From Pinus tabuliformis (taxonomy: Eukaryota > Streptophyta > Pinopsida > Pinales > Pinaceae), in NCBI GenBank assembly GCA_031772625.1, contig CM062813.1:767312720-767376719 (forward strand): a stretch of DNA of 64,000 bases, given 5' to 3'. The notes under the pieces are model-generated. The model was not told where the DNA came from. It did not search any database and saw only the letters and a program-made list of their open reading frames with translations. Shown here one piece after another: positions 11,354-23,000 of the stretch (position 1 is the stretch's first letter; every line of letters begins with the position of its first letter). Position numbers and translations under genes: made by a program.

Positions 11354-12090
11354 CAAAAAAACTAACAACTTTCATTAAATAAAAGTCATTACATTATTAC
11401 ATAAGTCAAAAGAATTTGAAACCCAGAACAAAACCAAATAGATTGAAAAGATACCACCACACGAATGAGGGCCCAAAATGTAACAAAATGTGAACCAAAA
11501 CATGACTCCGCCAAAAGCATGTAACACAACCCTTGTGGATAGCAAAAGAAGGAAAAAACCACAATCATAATGGCCCAAGACCAGTAAAATGAAAGACATA
11601 CCTGGGAAGCGAAAGATGAGAGGCAAAAAAACCAAAACCAATCATAGGTTAGGTAAGACACCAGATGAATGGACCACATTGTTGACGAGGAAGCTGAGAT
11701 GAAAAATTCTTGGCGCTGAGGAAACACTGTGCCTTGAAAGATACTCAACCACAAAATCTTGTTCCTGATAGACATGGGAAAAATATATATGGACGAAAGA
11801 ATCCCTCAAATTCAGAGCCTACTGAAACTAGTGGAATAAAGGAACATTCAAGGAGGAACAACCATTAACCCAATCTACGACGGATTTGGAATCCCTGACA
11901 ATAATAATGTCCTCAATGGAAAGCTAAGATGTGAACCTTAGGACACCCCAAAGGGAAAGAACCTCTATCATGCGACTGTGACCAGAGCCTCTCGACCAAA
12001 AGAAGCAAAAAGCTCTGTGTTGATCGATTACAATAAAGGTGCCACACCAACATACACCCCGGGAGGATGCACTGTCAAAAAAATCTGACA
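11354..12090 (-). pseudogene. LINE 3' fragment A (RNase H domain relic plus 3' region)
   Basis: On the minus strand, 12080 down to about 11650 gives broken pieces of the C-terminal RNase H-like domain found in plant L1-type LINE ORF2 proteins: a segment IIIVRDSKSVVDWVNG (family form GDSK...DW) followed by VEYLSRHS. Stops interrupt the frame, for example before LSIED and after VPLFH. The part down to 11354 looks like the 3' region. The same fragment occurs in unit 2 at 27315-27875, continuing at 34515-34630 after an insertion, so it was part of the unit before duplication. Confidence 0.55.
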
Positions 12091-12109
12091 GTGGAGATTA
12101 CTAAAGTAG

Positions 12110-12420
12110 TTGGTAATGTTAGTATTAATATTAGTTAAGTTAATAATAATATTAATGATTGTGTTAATATTAGTATTAGTGTTAATGTTAATATTAATAT
12201 TAATATTGGTATTAATGTTAATGTTAATATTAATATTAAAATTAATATTGGCATTAACATTAACATTAGTTAATGTTAATGTTTATATTAATATAAATAC
12301 TAGTTTTGGTGTTAGTCTTAATATTAATATTAAGACGCTTGGTTATGAGTTTTGAACTCGAAAAATGATTAATATTAATCTTAATCTTAATATTAATATT
12401 AACATTGAAATTACTAATAA
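12110..12420. repeat. AT minisatellite of TTAATATTAATG-type words
   Basis: Built almost wholly from gttaat, attaat and attagt words. It follows the LINE fragment and recurs at 34650-35050 in unit 2. Open frames across it only reflect the lack of stops in the repeat and are not genes. Confidence 0.85.
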
Positions 12421-12961
12421 TCTATTAATCTATTAATATTTTGTTTTATACTGCACTACTCTTTCAATTTTATTATAAATAATATTATTAATATTAATAT
12501 AATGCTAACACAACATTGATATTATTAAAAAGAATTGTAAATATAATACTATAACTATTGTTATGAATAGATGTTAATATCACAATTCAAACTTTCATGA
12601 TTGTTTTTTAATAAATAGTTTTTTTTTAAATTTTTTTTTTTAAATAACATTAAAGTAATTAATATTTTCAAGTACACATTTTTCTAAAAAAAAAATTGTA
12701 AAATTTTTTAAAATCTTATTATATTATAGAAAAACTTAAATATACATGACTATGCTAAATGCAATATTGTGAAAAAATGAAACAAAATAAGGTTAACCAT
12801 GCAAACAAAAACCTTTAAAACGATTATATATAATAATATAAAATGCCATGCAAACCAATGTTCACATTAATGTTCAACATAAATAAACTTAAATATATTT
12901 GAATTGGTTGATATTTTCTCATTTCAGTTTGAATGTTAATTGTGATGTGTTAGTCTTTTTC
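12421..12961. repeat. AT-rich flank shared with 34990-35580
   Basis: Very AT-rich. It contains ttgaattggttgata...tttgaatgttaattgtga near 12898-12945, also present at 11165, 27125 and 35515. No gene seen. Confidence 0.55.
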
Positions 12962-14434
12962 AGAAACGAAAAAGAAAAATTATATTATATAAGGAATATA
13001 ATGATCAGAAATACATTCGCCAGATGGAAAACTGCATATGAGCTAAAACCGGACTGGTGGGCAATCCGTTACAGACTGAAAAAGAGAAAGAGGAAAGAAG
13101 TTATAATCCCCAAATAAACATAAAACTGGTGATCATCTAAATTGACAACCATGTCTCTGTAATAGAAAGTCGCAGAGATAATATTTTGAAAAACATACAA
13201 ACATTGGAATGCTGAGATCCTCCATGGAGGAAACATCGCTGTATGGAAATTCCAAAAAAGGCGAGAGACAAAATCATAATGGGGACAACATGGACAAAAA
13301 GAGACATAAACAAAAAGAACCTGATATCCTCAGAAAGCATCCGGTAAGGAAAAATCTGTGATAGAGAACACCTGCTTATCTGAAATAACCTTCATATGCC
13401 ATATACTTGGAGACGTTAATAGGCCTTCCTTTGATAAACTGTCTGCCTTTCTATTCTGTAACCTGTAAATGTGTTGTATGGAACATCCTTCCATCCTTTC
13501 CCATAGAAAGACTATCCTGTTCATCCAACCTGCAAGGTGAGGGTTGCTAAAATGGATTTTTCCCATAACAAAATCCACCATTACTTTGGAATCCCCAAAT
13601 ATTGAGACAGACTGGATGTTAAAGAAAATACAGAAGGAGAGGAGCCTCGCAAGAGCCATCGCCTCCGCTTTGCAGCTGGATCCTTTTCCTCCATTCCATG
13701 AAATAAAATACTGAGTATTTTCATCCAAGATCATGTGAATTCCACAGCCACATGAATAATTTTGAGCCGCTCCATCAAAGAACGCTCTCGGGAACTTGTC
13801 ACTACATAGATCATCCATGTTTGGATTTGATCTCTTTTCCTTTGGAGGCTTTTCAGGTATGGATTCAAAAAGAGAAGATATGCTTTGGACGATTCCCATA
13901 AAAGGCTCCTTACATTCTTTGAAAATATTGTTGTTTCTCCATCTCCATATGCACCATAAGGTGATGATGAAAATTGGCCTCCAAGATTCCTTTTGCGTGC
14001 TCCACCATATAAAAGCCTCTTGAATAGATGTGAAAGAAACATGAGGGAAACCATAATGAATTTCCAGAGCTTGCCATAACTGCTGTGATTTCTGACAGAG
14101 AAGGAACATATGACAGTTTGTTTCTTCCCCAGCTCTGCATATTGGGCAAAGACCCGGGCCTTGCCAGCCCCTCTTTTTTAAGTTTTCCCAAGACAAGTTT
14201 TTATTGTGGAATACCAGCCACGAGAAAAAAATAGATTTGGACAGGCAACCAGATTTCCAGAAAGTTAATGGAAAAGTAGAGCTGGGGATGGCACCTCCAA
14301 AGGTTATCAGCTTTAGGTAAATATCCTTTACCCGAACCTGGGATATCCCTTTTATATCTTTCCATGTTAGGACATTGACTGCACTGATAACAAAGCATAT
14401 CCATTACTATAGTGCCTACCTGCCCTTTGGGCCG
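12962..14434 (-). mobile_element. LINE (L1-type) 5'-truncated copy
   Basis: A minus-strand LINE fragment inserted between the AT flank of unit 1 and the truncated start of unit 2. The coding part is described separately; 12962-13329 is the 3' region. The 5' end stops at 14434, where the CRK upstream module starts abruptly. 5' truncation is normal for LINE copies. No clear poly-A tract or target duplication was found. Confidence 0.65.
13330..14400 (-). pseudogene. LINE ORF2 C-terminus: zf-RVT plus RNase H
   Basis: One frame is open on the minus strand from 14400 to the stop at 13330, about 356 codons, with no start codon at the 5' end, so it is a truncated gene. The first third matches the zinc-binding region after LINE reverse transcriptase (zf-RVT): FWKSGCL, LSWENLKKRGW, then CPIC...CHMFLLC. 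Next is an RNase H domain of the RVT_3 type, with AFFDGAAQ, CGCGIHMIL, CKAEAMALA, FGDSKVMVDF and NRKADSLSK. The acidic residues D, E and D are all present. The reverse transcriptase and endonuclease parts are missing. An open frame this long suggests a fairly recent copy. Confidence 0.8.
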
Positions 14435-15160
14435 ACGAAATAGGCTTTGAAAGGACAACGTTGAAGTTAGAAGTTTATATAAATTGTGAAGTTTGGTGAA
14501 GAATAATATTACGCGTAGTGTAACGAGGCGGAGGAGTTGCCCGGAAAGTTATGGAAATTCCGGTCATATTTAGAGAAAATCCGGCAAGGGTTTTTGTAAA
14601 TCCAAGTTATAGTTGTTAAATTTCAAAATTTTAGGTGTCCTAGATGTTTTTGATGGTGCTGAATTCATTTCCACCATCAAAAACATGATTCAAACACTGC
14701 CTCTACAAGAATTTTTGAAATTTTTTTGCACAGATTCCAACCACTTTTGTCCGTCCAGGCAATTCCTCCCTTTCCGATGCCTAATGTTATGTAGTTGCCT
14801 TTGACTGTATATGATTAAGTTTGTGCAATTAGATTTTGTGTATGCGATCAGTATGAAACGAAACAAAGTTAAGCCAATAGTTTGTTTTTCGTTTTGTGTT
14901 AATAAATGTTTTTATCAAATTTTATTATAATTAAAATGATTTATTAATTAATTAATATATTTTCAATTTAAGTAGATATTTAATAAATAATCAAATGATT
15001 TATTAATTAATTAATATACTTTTAATTTAAATAGATATTTAATAAATATTTAATATTTAATTTATATAGATGTACTAATTATTAATTTGTTTGATTAGAT
15101 AGATTAATCAATTATTAATTATTAGATTGTTACTGGAATAAAATCACTGTTTTTTTTCTA

Positions 15161-15468
15161 GATTCTAGAAATAAGTTCATGTAAAATTCGAATAATAAAT
15201 TAATAAGGGGTTGTGTGATAAAGTTAGGTGTTGTTTGACTAGTAGTTTAATAAGATTATTGCTTATTATAAATTCATTGAATTTGCATTTGGAATGAGGT
15301 CATCCAAAATTATTAGATTCTAGAAATAAGCTCATCTAAAATTTGAGTAATAGATTGATAAGGGGTTGTTTGATAAAGTTAGGTGTTGTTTGACTAGTAG
15401 TTTAATAAGATTATTGCTTGTTATAAATTCATTGAATTTGCAATTGGAATGAGGTCATCCAAAATTAT
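15161..15468. repeat. 154-bp tandem duplication
   Basis: Two copies starting gattctagaaataag at 15161 and 15315, both running to gaggtcatccaaaattatt. Unit 1 has one copy (near 3219), so this arose in unit 2. Confidence 0.85.
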
Positions 15469-15879
15469 TAGATTGTTTGACTTTTAGTTTAATAAATTTA
15501 TTGTATATTACAAATTTATTAAATTGAAGGATTGGAATAAAAAGTTAGTTAAAGTTGATTTTGTAATTTTATTTTATTACTAGAAAAATTGTAATAAAAA
15601 TTCAAGTAAAATTATTAAACTATTTCAAATAATATAAATTAAATGGTGAATGAATCTAGATAAAAATATATGTGATTTGATCCCAAATATTTTTGGTATA
15701 AATTGTGAATCAAAGAAGCCTGCATTCTGTGATTTTATCTTGACACACAAAGGAAATGGCCAACAAAGTTAGTTCGCGATTAAGGATTTCGAAAAGTATA
15801 GCTGATCAGCGATCCATTTATGTCTTGATGATTAAACCACAATGTCTCTATTTTTTTTTTTTCACTTCTGGTTCACAGA

Positions 15880-16200
15880 TACCCCGGTCAGTGGGTAGCC
15901 GCTACATCCAGGGTTGTTCAACACTGAGTGGATGCCACCTACATCCAGGGTTGTTCAACAGTGAGTGGATGCCACCCGAAGGGCATCAATGGGTAGCCAC
16001 TACATCCACCCGAAGGGCATCAGTGGGTAGCCACTACATCCAGGGTTGTTCAACACTGAGTGGACGCCACCCGAAGGGCATCAACACCCCCTATTTACTG
16101 ACCTGACCCCAAGAGCTTTCGGTAATTGACCCTGTGACCTCCCATTGGTGAGACACTTGATTTGAGAGATTGAGCTAACTCTTGGGGCTTCCACAATGTC
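15880..16200. repeat. modular minisatellite within an insertion
   Basis: Two modules alternate: ctacatccagggttgttcaa (three copies near 15903, 15939 and 16033) and cgaagggcatca...gggtagcc (three copies). The block is more GC-rich than its surroundings and absent from unit 1. It is followed by ccccaagag at about 16107 and ctcttgggg at about 16179, a short inverted pair. Confidence 0.7.
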
Positions 16201-16768
16201 TCTATTATATATATTAGTCCTCTATTTCAACTATCCATGTATATCCTAGAAATTAATTATTATAAATTATAATTAACCTAATAATTTTATCACAATTAAA
16301 TAATAAAAATAAACCTTTATAAAAAATTTAATTAAAATTCTTTAATTTATAACCAAAACAAATTGAACTAAAATTACTAAATTTTTTTAACTATTTCAAA
16401 ACCATTTTAACTTTTTCCCACTAAACAAAATTATTAAACTAAATCTATTATCAGAATAAACTCAAATAAATAATTTTAGCTAAAGCAGTTTTGTCTTTTA
16501 GTCTGAGACTAGTAGGTGTAATTCATAATCTATCATTTTTAAAAGTGACTTTGAATTGAAAATTGAGTGGATATGTGTTTGCCAAGCAGGTATGTGGATA
16601 AGGGCTCTCTAGCTGCATTGTTCTTATTGTGCACAACACAACAATTTTTTTTAGAATTGTCGGTATGCTCTGTGGAGAACATCTGTGCAGGCTCTCCACT
16701 GTTCGATGACGATCAGAGTTGTAACGAAGATGTATTTCCATGGAAGGGATTCTGCACGGTCTCGCTGG

Positions 16769-18196
16769 ATGGGCCAAAGTATTACGCTATTCTACTTAAT
16801 TATTCTTCTTCCAACGTTCATCAATATTACACTTCATGGACAGATTTGCAACGGAACCACAACTAAATGCGGCGGCGGTAACTATACAGAAGGCAGTACG
16901 TTTGAGAAAAATCTGAACATAGTTTTCCATCGTCTTGCTGAAGGGGGCAACAAAACTGGGTTTAATATATCTGTGTATGGCCAAAGTCCTAACAGAATAT
17001 ATGGCCTCCTCCAATGCAGAGAAGACATGACAGCCGACCAGTGCTTCAGTTGTTGGCAATTTGCAACCACTAACATTCGACAAGACTGTGGGACTGTCGT
17101 TAATGGTAGTATCTGGCCTTTTCAGTGCTTCTTACGCTATGGAAACTATAATTTCATCAGACAACTGGATACAGATTTGGGGTCTAATTACGCTGAGGCC
17201 TTCGGAAACTCGGTTGTGTTTGTCCCGCCTGACTTTGAAGGTACTGCACAGAATCTGTTAGAGAAATTGTCAATTGAAGCAGCAAGCGAAACGAAACGCT
17301 CTGCTTTGTCTACAGCTCTGGATTCGGCGTCCCAAACGATTTACGGTCTGGTTCAGTGCACCAGAGATCTCTCTACTCGTGATTGCAGAAGGTGCCTGTC
17401 ATACTCAATCAGTAAAATGTTCACTTCTGACACGGCTGCAGGAATTCAGTATTGGAGTCAAAGCTGCATACTCCGTTATGGAATATATCCTTTTTTTAAT
17501 TCGGCCACGTTTGCACTGAACAGTACGCAGGGGGTAGCTAATAAAGCAGATGAGGCCAAGTCTTCACACAAAGGCACACACACAGTTTTAATTTTAGGTG
17601 TTGTGGGGGGGTTGGCTCTGGTACTCATGGCATGCTTGTTTGCAACTGGGAAGAGACTGAAATCCGCCACACTCGGAAAAGGCTATGAAGGTATTTATAT
17701 TAACAACTCTTGGGTATTGCTTGTTATTGAAAGCTTCGGCATGTAGTTGGATTGGAGTGCAATTTTTGCTTGTTCAAAAGGTAACTTTGTATTTTCATGA
17801 TACAGATGAGGAAAACACAGCCACCAATCCTGATGGACATATGGTATTTAAGATGGAAACATTACGAGGTAACACGGATAACTTTCATGATGACAACAAG
17901 CTCGGAGAGGAAGGCTTTGGTCCTGCATACAAGGTAACATATGAGGCTAAGAAAGTTTGTACTAGTTTTCATTGTTCAGAACCTTAAATTATAGTAATAA
18001 TACAGGCTGGTCTCATCGCACCAGTGAGCGTTGGATGTAGATTAGTAGCCTCAAAACGAGTGTATTGCGGGAAGCAAATTAAGCTTAATTACTTTACAAA
18101 AGTTGCATTAGCTTTTTTTTTTGTTTAAATCAGGATGTAAAAGAAATAGTTGTGAATAAAATGTCCTTCACATCCATGGAAGGAAGGAATTTCTAA
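16769..18196 (+). CDS. CRK2: DUF26 receptor-like protein with truncated kinase
   Basis: Predicted exons are 16769-17690, 17806-17933 and 18134-18196 (GT/AG borders in phase), giving about 370 residues. I chose the ATG at 16769 because a hydrophobic signal peptide (FYLIILLPTF) follows at once; in-frame ATGs also exist at 16706 and 16730. Two DUF26/Gnk2 domains follow: C83-x8-C92-x2-C95 and C197-x8-C206-x2-C209. A membrane helix is at about 271-293 (VLILGVVGGLALVLMACL). Exon 2 encodes the start of a CRK kinase domain, with TLRGNTDNF and loop LGEEGFG, whose middle Gly is Glu. Exon 3 reads EIVVNKMSF, so the ATP-anchoring Lys is Asn, and then stops. DUF26 receptors act at the plasma membrane in stress and defence; this product would lack kinase activity. 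Without splicing, the first frame ends at 17746 (325 residues). It could also be a pseudogene. Confidence 0.75.
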
Positions 18197-18855
18197 ATGA
18201 AGTTAAACTTGTATTCAAAATTCAACATAATAGCGGCTGGTATGCAGAGGGATTAGAGAGGTTGCTCGTTTAAGAGTACCTCCCCAATAAGAGCCTTGAT
18301 AAAATCTTATTCGGTGACTAACTTCCATTAATTTATCAAGAAAACTTATAATTATTGTCATGCACATATGCAGACGCAAACCAACGTAGCCGGCATGATG
18401 GGCAGAAGCGTTACAACATCATAGTGGGATTAGCTTGAAATGTGAGATGAGAAACAAGCGCTGAATTGCATAGATTGGTCTTTTGTGTACACAGGCAGAA
18501 TCCCAACTTTTGTGTACACGGTCTGTTTGAATATGCTTTCAACTGATTCCCTGAGTTACAGGATCCGACAAAGCCTGCCTTTGTGACTTCTCCTGTGTCA
18601 TAGTCTCACACTCCAGCATCTAACACCACTGCTTCCATGGGTGATTTGGTACCCAGGTGATGCAAAATCTGCAGTACAAATAAGAGAAAGGTTTCAGTTA
18701 ATGTTTTAATATATATTATAGCATTGAAACAAAAGAGCTTAAATGTAAGGTCCGTAAGTCAGTTTGTAAAATATCAAGACATCGAAGTTTTATTTAATAT
18801 ATTTATTAATATATAAGAATTAGTTACTGAAGCTTTTATTCTTCCTGTACCACTT
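18197..18855 (+). pseudogene. CRK2 kinase remnants and downstream flank
   Basis: After the exon 3 stop, kinase-like pieces continue in other frames: RKEFLNEVKLVF, then LV-stop-EYLPNKSLDKILFGD near 18262-18317, then a trace of the KRYNIIVGLA segment near 18400. The same frame break in RKEF and the same stop before EYLP occur in pseudogene 1. The rest, up to 18855, is the shared 3' flank with ctccagcatctaacaccac. Confidence 0.8.
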
Positions 18856-18860
18856 TGTTA

Positions 18861-20004
18861 TGAAGGGAATTTCTGGTTATTCCAAACAGAATACAGTGGA
18901 AAAATCCTCTGTTTCCACTGTTCATAATTTTCTGATAAATTCCGAAACAACAAAAATATGAACAGAGAGTAATACTCTGTTTTCTGATAATTCAAAAACA
19001 CAAAACCGAGCATAAAATAATGCTCTACTTTGCCTCAGGATCACAAACTGATCAAAATAACATTCTAGTTTTGACACAGGAAAATACTCTGTTTTTAACT
19101 CAGAAAAACAGAAAAATTCGTTTGCTGGAAACGGTGTTTCAGCAACACAGTTTTTTTTTTTCAGTTGCTGAAACAGGTGTTTCAGCAACGGTGTTTCAGC
19201 AACACAGTTTTTTTCAGTTGCTGAAACAGGTGTTTCAGCAACGGTGTTTCAGCAACAGGAAATTTTGACGTCAAGTATTTTTTGAGTTACGAGCTGTTTC
19301 AGCAACTAAAAATTTTGACGAAATAACTTTTGGTGAAACAGAAACGCACAGAAAGGAATTTCTATTTATGAAAGTAAACCAACACATAAAACTAAGTCTT
19401 CCTCACGTATAGGGATCTTCCTAACAGATTACAACAGGAACACTTCAGTTCCAGAAAACATTTATCTCAGAAAATTTCAACACTGCTGTGCAATACAAAA
19501 AAAACTTACAAATCTGCACTTCTGTGCATTTCACTGTTCTGGAAATATTTTTCTTCACGCTGCTGCGTGCTCTCATCCGCTCTCTATCTTTCTCATATAT
19601 CTTTTAATTCTGTTTCTGTTTCTATTTATAGTGCGGGAAAGGTTCTTCACCGCCTTAACTTGCTGATGAAATATCTGTTGTTCATAATTAACAGATTTGA
19701 TTTCTTGCTGTATTTCTTGAGTCGGTTGTGCTGAAACCCAAGACTGATAAATGTTGTTACGGCTCGAGGCTGGTTCTTATCTCTTTTAGCCGTCTGCTCA
19801 TTAATACGCTTGCTGAAAAGTAACGGTGTGGCGTTGGATCTGATCTTCTTCATTTAGGCAACACAAAATTAATTAAAGAGTGAAAAGATGGTAATAGCGG
19901 TGATTTTAACAGATCGGGAAAAAAAATGTGGGGCGCCGGATAAAGACAAATGAATAAAGTAAAATAGTTGCTGCTGCACAGCAGTTGGAATTAATATTCC
20001 AACA
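18861..20004 (-). repeat. copia 1 LTR (3' LTR of the element)
   Basis: 1144 bp. In element orientation it starts TGTTGGAATATTAATTCC. It carries a TATA box CTATAAATAG (plus-strand 19622-19631) and a cluster of GTTGCTGAAAC/GTTTCAGCAAC words at 19130-19305. The Gag-Pol stop codon lies inside this LTR. Confidence 0.95.
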
Positions 20005-23000
20005 CTCCCCTTTTAATTTCAACTGCTGGGTTATCAGTCATACCCAGAAGTTTCCTTAAAAACTCAAAACTTTTCTGATCCAATGGCTTTGTTAGAATAT
20101 CTGCAACCTGTTCCTGAGTCCTGCAATGTTGTAAAATGATTTCTCCATTGTTCACCAATTCTCTGATGTAGTGAAACTTTGTGTCTATGTGTTTTGTTCT
20201 CTTGTGGAATACAGAGTTCTTGGATAATGCAATAGCTGAGCTATTGTCACAAAAAATAACTGTTGATGTTGCCTGCTCCTGGCATAGACTTCTCAACATT
20301 CTCCTCATCCAAACCGCTTGACATGCTGCTGCTGTAGCTGCCACATACTCTGCTTCTGCTGTAGATAATGCCACAATTGGCTGTTTCTTCGAAGCCCATG
20401 AAATGGCTCCTGAACCTATGTGAAAAATGTAACCAGATGTGCTTTTCCGGTCATCTACACTTCCAGCCCAATCACTATCTGTATATCCAACTAAATCTGA
20501 ACATTCTGAAACAGTATAAAATATGCCATACCTTTTTGTACCTTTAACATACCTCAGAATTCTCTTTGCTGCCTGCCAATGTGTTTCTTTTGGCTTCTCC
20601 ATGAATCTGGAAATTAAACTAACAGCATACATTATGTCTGGCCTAGTTGCAGTCAAATACATGAGGCTGCCAACTATGCTCTTGTACACACTAGGGTCAA
20701 AATCTTTGCTGTTGTCCTCTTTGCTGAGTTTTAATCCCATCACTGTGGGAGTGATTGCTGCCTTGCTGTCCTGCATGTTAAATCTGCTCAAAACTTCATT
20801 TACATATTTTGCCTGTGAAATAAAAATTCCATTTTTATTTTGATCTACTTCTATTCCTAAGAAGTATCTCAGCAAACCCATGTCAGTCATCTCAAATTCT
20901 TCTTTCATAACTGATTTGAAATTTTCAATGAGGTAGTCATCATTTCCTGTAAAAATCACATCATCAACATATAACACAACAATTAAAATTTTACAATCTT
21001 TTTCTTTGATGTAAACAGTGGGTTCTCCCTCACACTTCTCAAATCCATTCTCCAGTAGATAGGAATCTATCCTACTGTACCACGCTCTTGGTGCTTGCTT
21101 CAGCCCATAAAGAGCTTTCTTCAATCTGCAGACTTTGTGCTCTTGGCCTTTCTTCTCATAGCCTAGAGGTTGTTCAATGTAGACCTCTTCCTTTAATACT
21201 CCATTCAAGAATGCTGATTTCACGTCCATTTGGTAAACTTTCCATTTGTTTTGTGCTGCTATGGACAACACTGTTCTTACTGTTTCCATTCTTGCAACCG
21301 GTGAAAAAGTCTCCTCATAATCTCTCCCATATTGCTGCTTGTATCCCTTGACAACAAGTCTTGCCTTATGCCTTTCTATCTTGCCTTCAGCATTACTCTT
21401 GGTCTTGTAGACCCATTTAACTCCAATGACTTCTTTACCTTTTGGTAGCTCAACTAAATCCCATGTCTTATTTCTTTCTATGGCATTCATCTCCTCATTC
21501 ATAGCTTTTATCCATTTCTTATCTTTAATTGCATCTTCGAAATGAACAGGGTCATCAATATGACAATACAAAGCAAACAAAGAATTCATTCCTTCTTCAT
21601 AAATATCACTCAAACTTCTGAATTTCTTACCTCTTTCATTCGGTGTGCAAGTGCTTGTAGATGCACTTGAATTTCCTCCTTGTGGTGTGCTTGGAGAAGC
21701 ACTCTCATTTCTCCTCAAGGGTGTCTCTTGCTGTTCTGTTGTTGGCGCTGCTGTTTGGGGATGTGTTTCAGCCAATTCTTCATCATCATCATCATGAGAC
21801 AAACAGTTTTTAACATTAACTGTTTTCTCTATGCTTCCATCCCAAGCTTCCTCTTCAATAAATTGAACATCTCTGCTCACAAAAAACTTCTTGGTGGATG
21901 GGATATACAACCTGTAAGCTTTGGATTCTTCACTGTATCCAATGAAAATACATTTCTCCCCTTTGCTGTCCAATTTCTTCCTTAGATGATCTGGAATGTG
22001 TGCATAAGCCACACAACCAAAAACTTTCATGTGGGTGACTCCTTGCTTTCTCCCACTCCATGCTTCTTCTGGCACTTTGTTCATCACTACTTTTGTAGGA
22101 CATCTATTTAAAATATATACTGCACAGTGTACAGCTTCAGCCCAATAATCATTTGGCAAATGCTTTGCCTTCAACATGCTCCTTGCCATATCCATGATTG
22201 TTCTGTTTTTCCTTTCAGCAACTCCATTTTGCTGCGGGGTGTACCTTGCTGTAAATTGCTTATGAATTCCATTTTCCCTGCAAAAACGTAAAAATTCTTT
22301 GGAGATATACTCACCTCCTCTGTCAGTTCTCAAAACCTTGATACGCAGTCCACTTTGATTTTCTACAAGTGCTTTGAAATTTTGAAATTTTTCAAACACT
22401 TCACTCTTATTCTTCAGAAAATAAACCCAAGTCTTTCTGGTAAAGTCATCAATAAATGTTAGAAAATATTGGTTACCTGCAAGTGATGGAGCTTGCATCG
22501 GTCCACATAAATCTGAGTGGACAATTTCTAAGGGTGCTTTTGCCCTTATGCTTTTTCCTGTTGGAAAACTTTCTCCGTGTTGTTTCCCCAATATACAACC
22601 TTCACAAAGGCTGTCTGGCTTTTCTATCAGTGGTAATCCTCTTACCATTCCTTTTCTACTCAACAAATTAAGACCTCCAAAGTTGAGATGTCCAAATCTC
22701 AAATGCCACAACCAATTTTCATCCTTTGGTACGCTTTGGAGAGCCTCTTGTGTCACTGCTGCAACTACTTCTTTATTTTTCAAATCTGCCCTTATTCTGA
22801 GAGGGAACATCCTGTTCCTTGTCATCTTCACTTCAGCAATACAACGTTTGCTAGGTAATCTGTCCATGATAGTGCATACATCATTCTCAAAGAAGACATT
22901 GTAACCCTTCTGAATAAGCTGCCCAATACTCAAGAGATTACACTTCATTCCAGGAACATAATAAACATCTGCTATGGTTTTCTTTTCACCTTTCTTTGTA

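Larger units (their letters stand above)
14435..16768 (+). repeat. CRK unit 2 upstream module
   Basis: Homologous to 2725-4333. It starts abruptly at gacgaaatagg against the LINE copy. It holds gcgatcagtatgaaacgaa near 14844 and the long AT-rich stretch of unit 1. It differs by a 154-bp tandem duplication and by an insertion with minisatellite (15880-16200). Just before the gene, ctgtgcag at about 16683 looks like a splice acceptor, so a 5' noncoding exon is possible. Confidence 0.65.

Noticed and set aside
12110-12355. 81-codon Leu/Ile/Val open frame
   Set aside because: It is a translation of an AT minisatellite; the same happens at 34650-34928.
16685-16768. Start of CRK2 at 16685
   Set aside because: That codon is GTG. 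The ATG at 16769 directly precedes the signal peptide and is the better start, although in-frame ATGs exist at 16706 and 16730.
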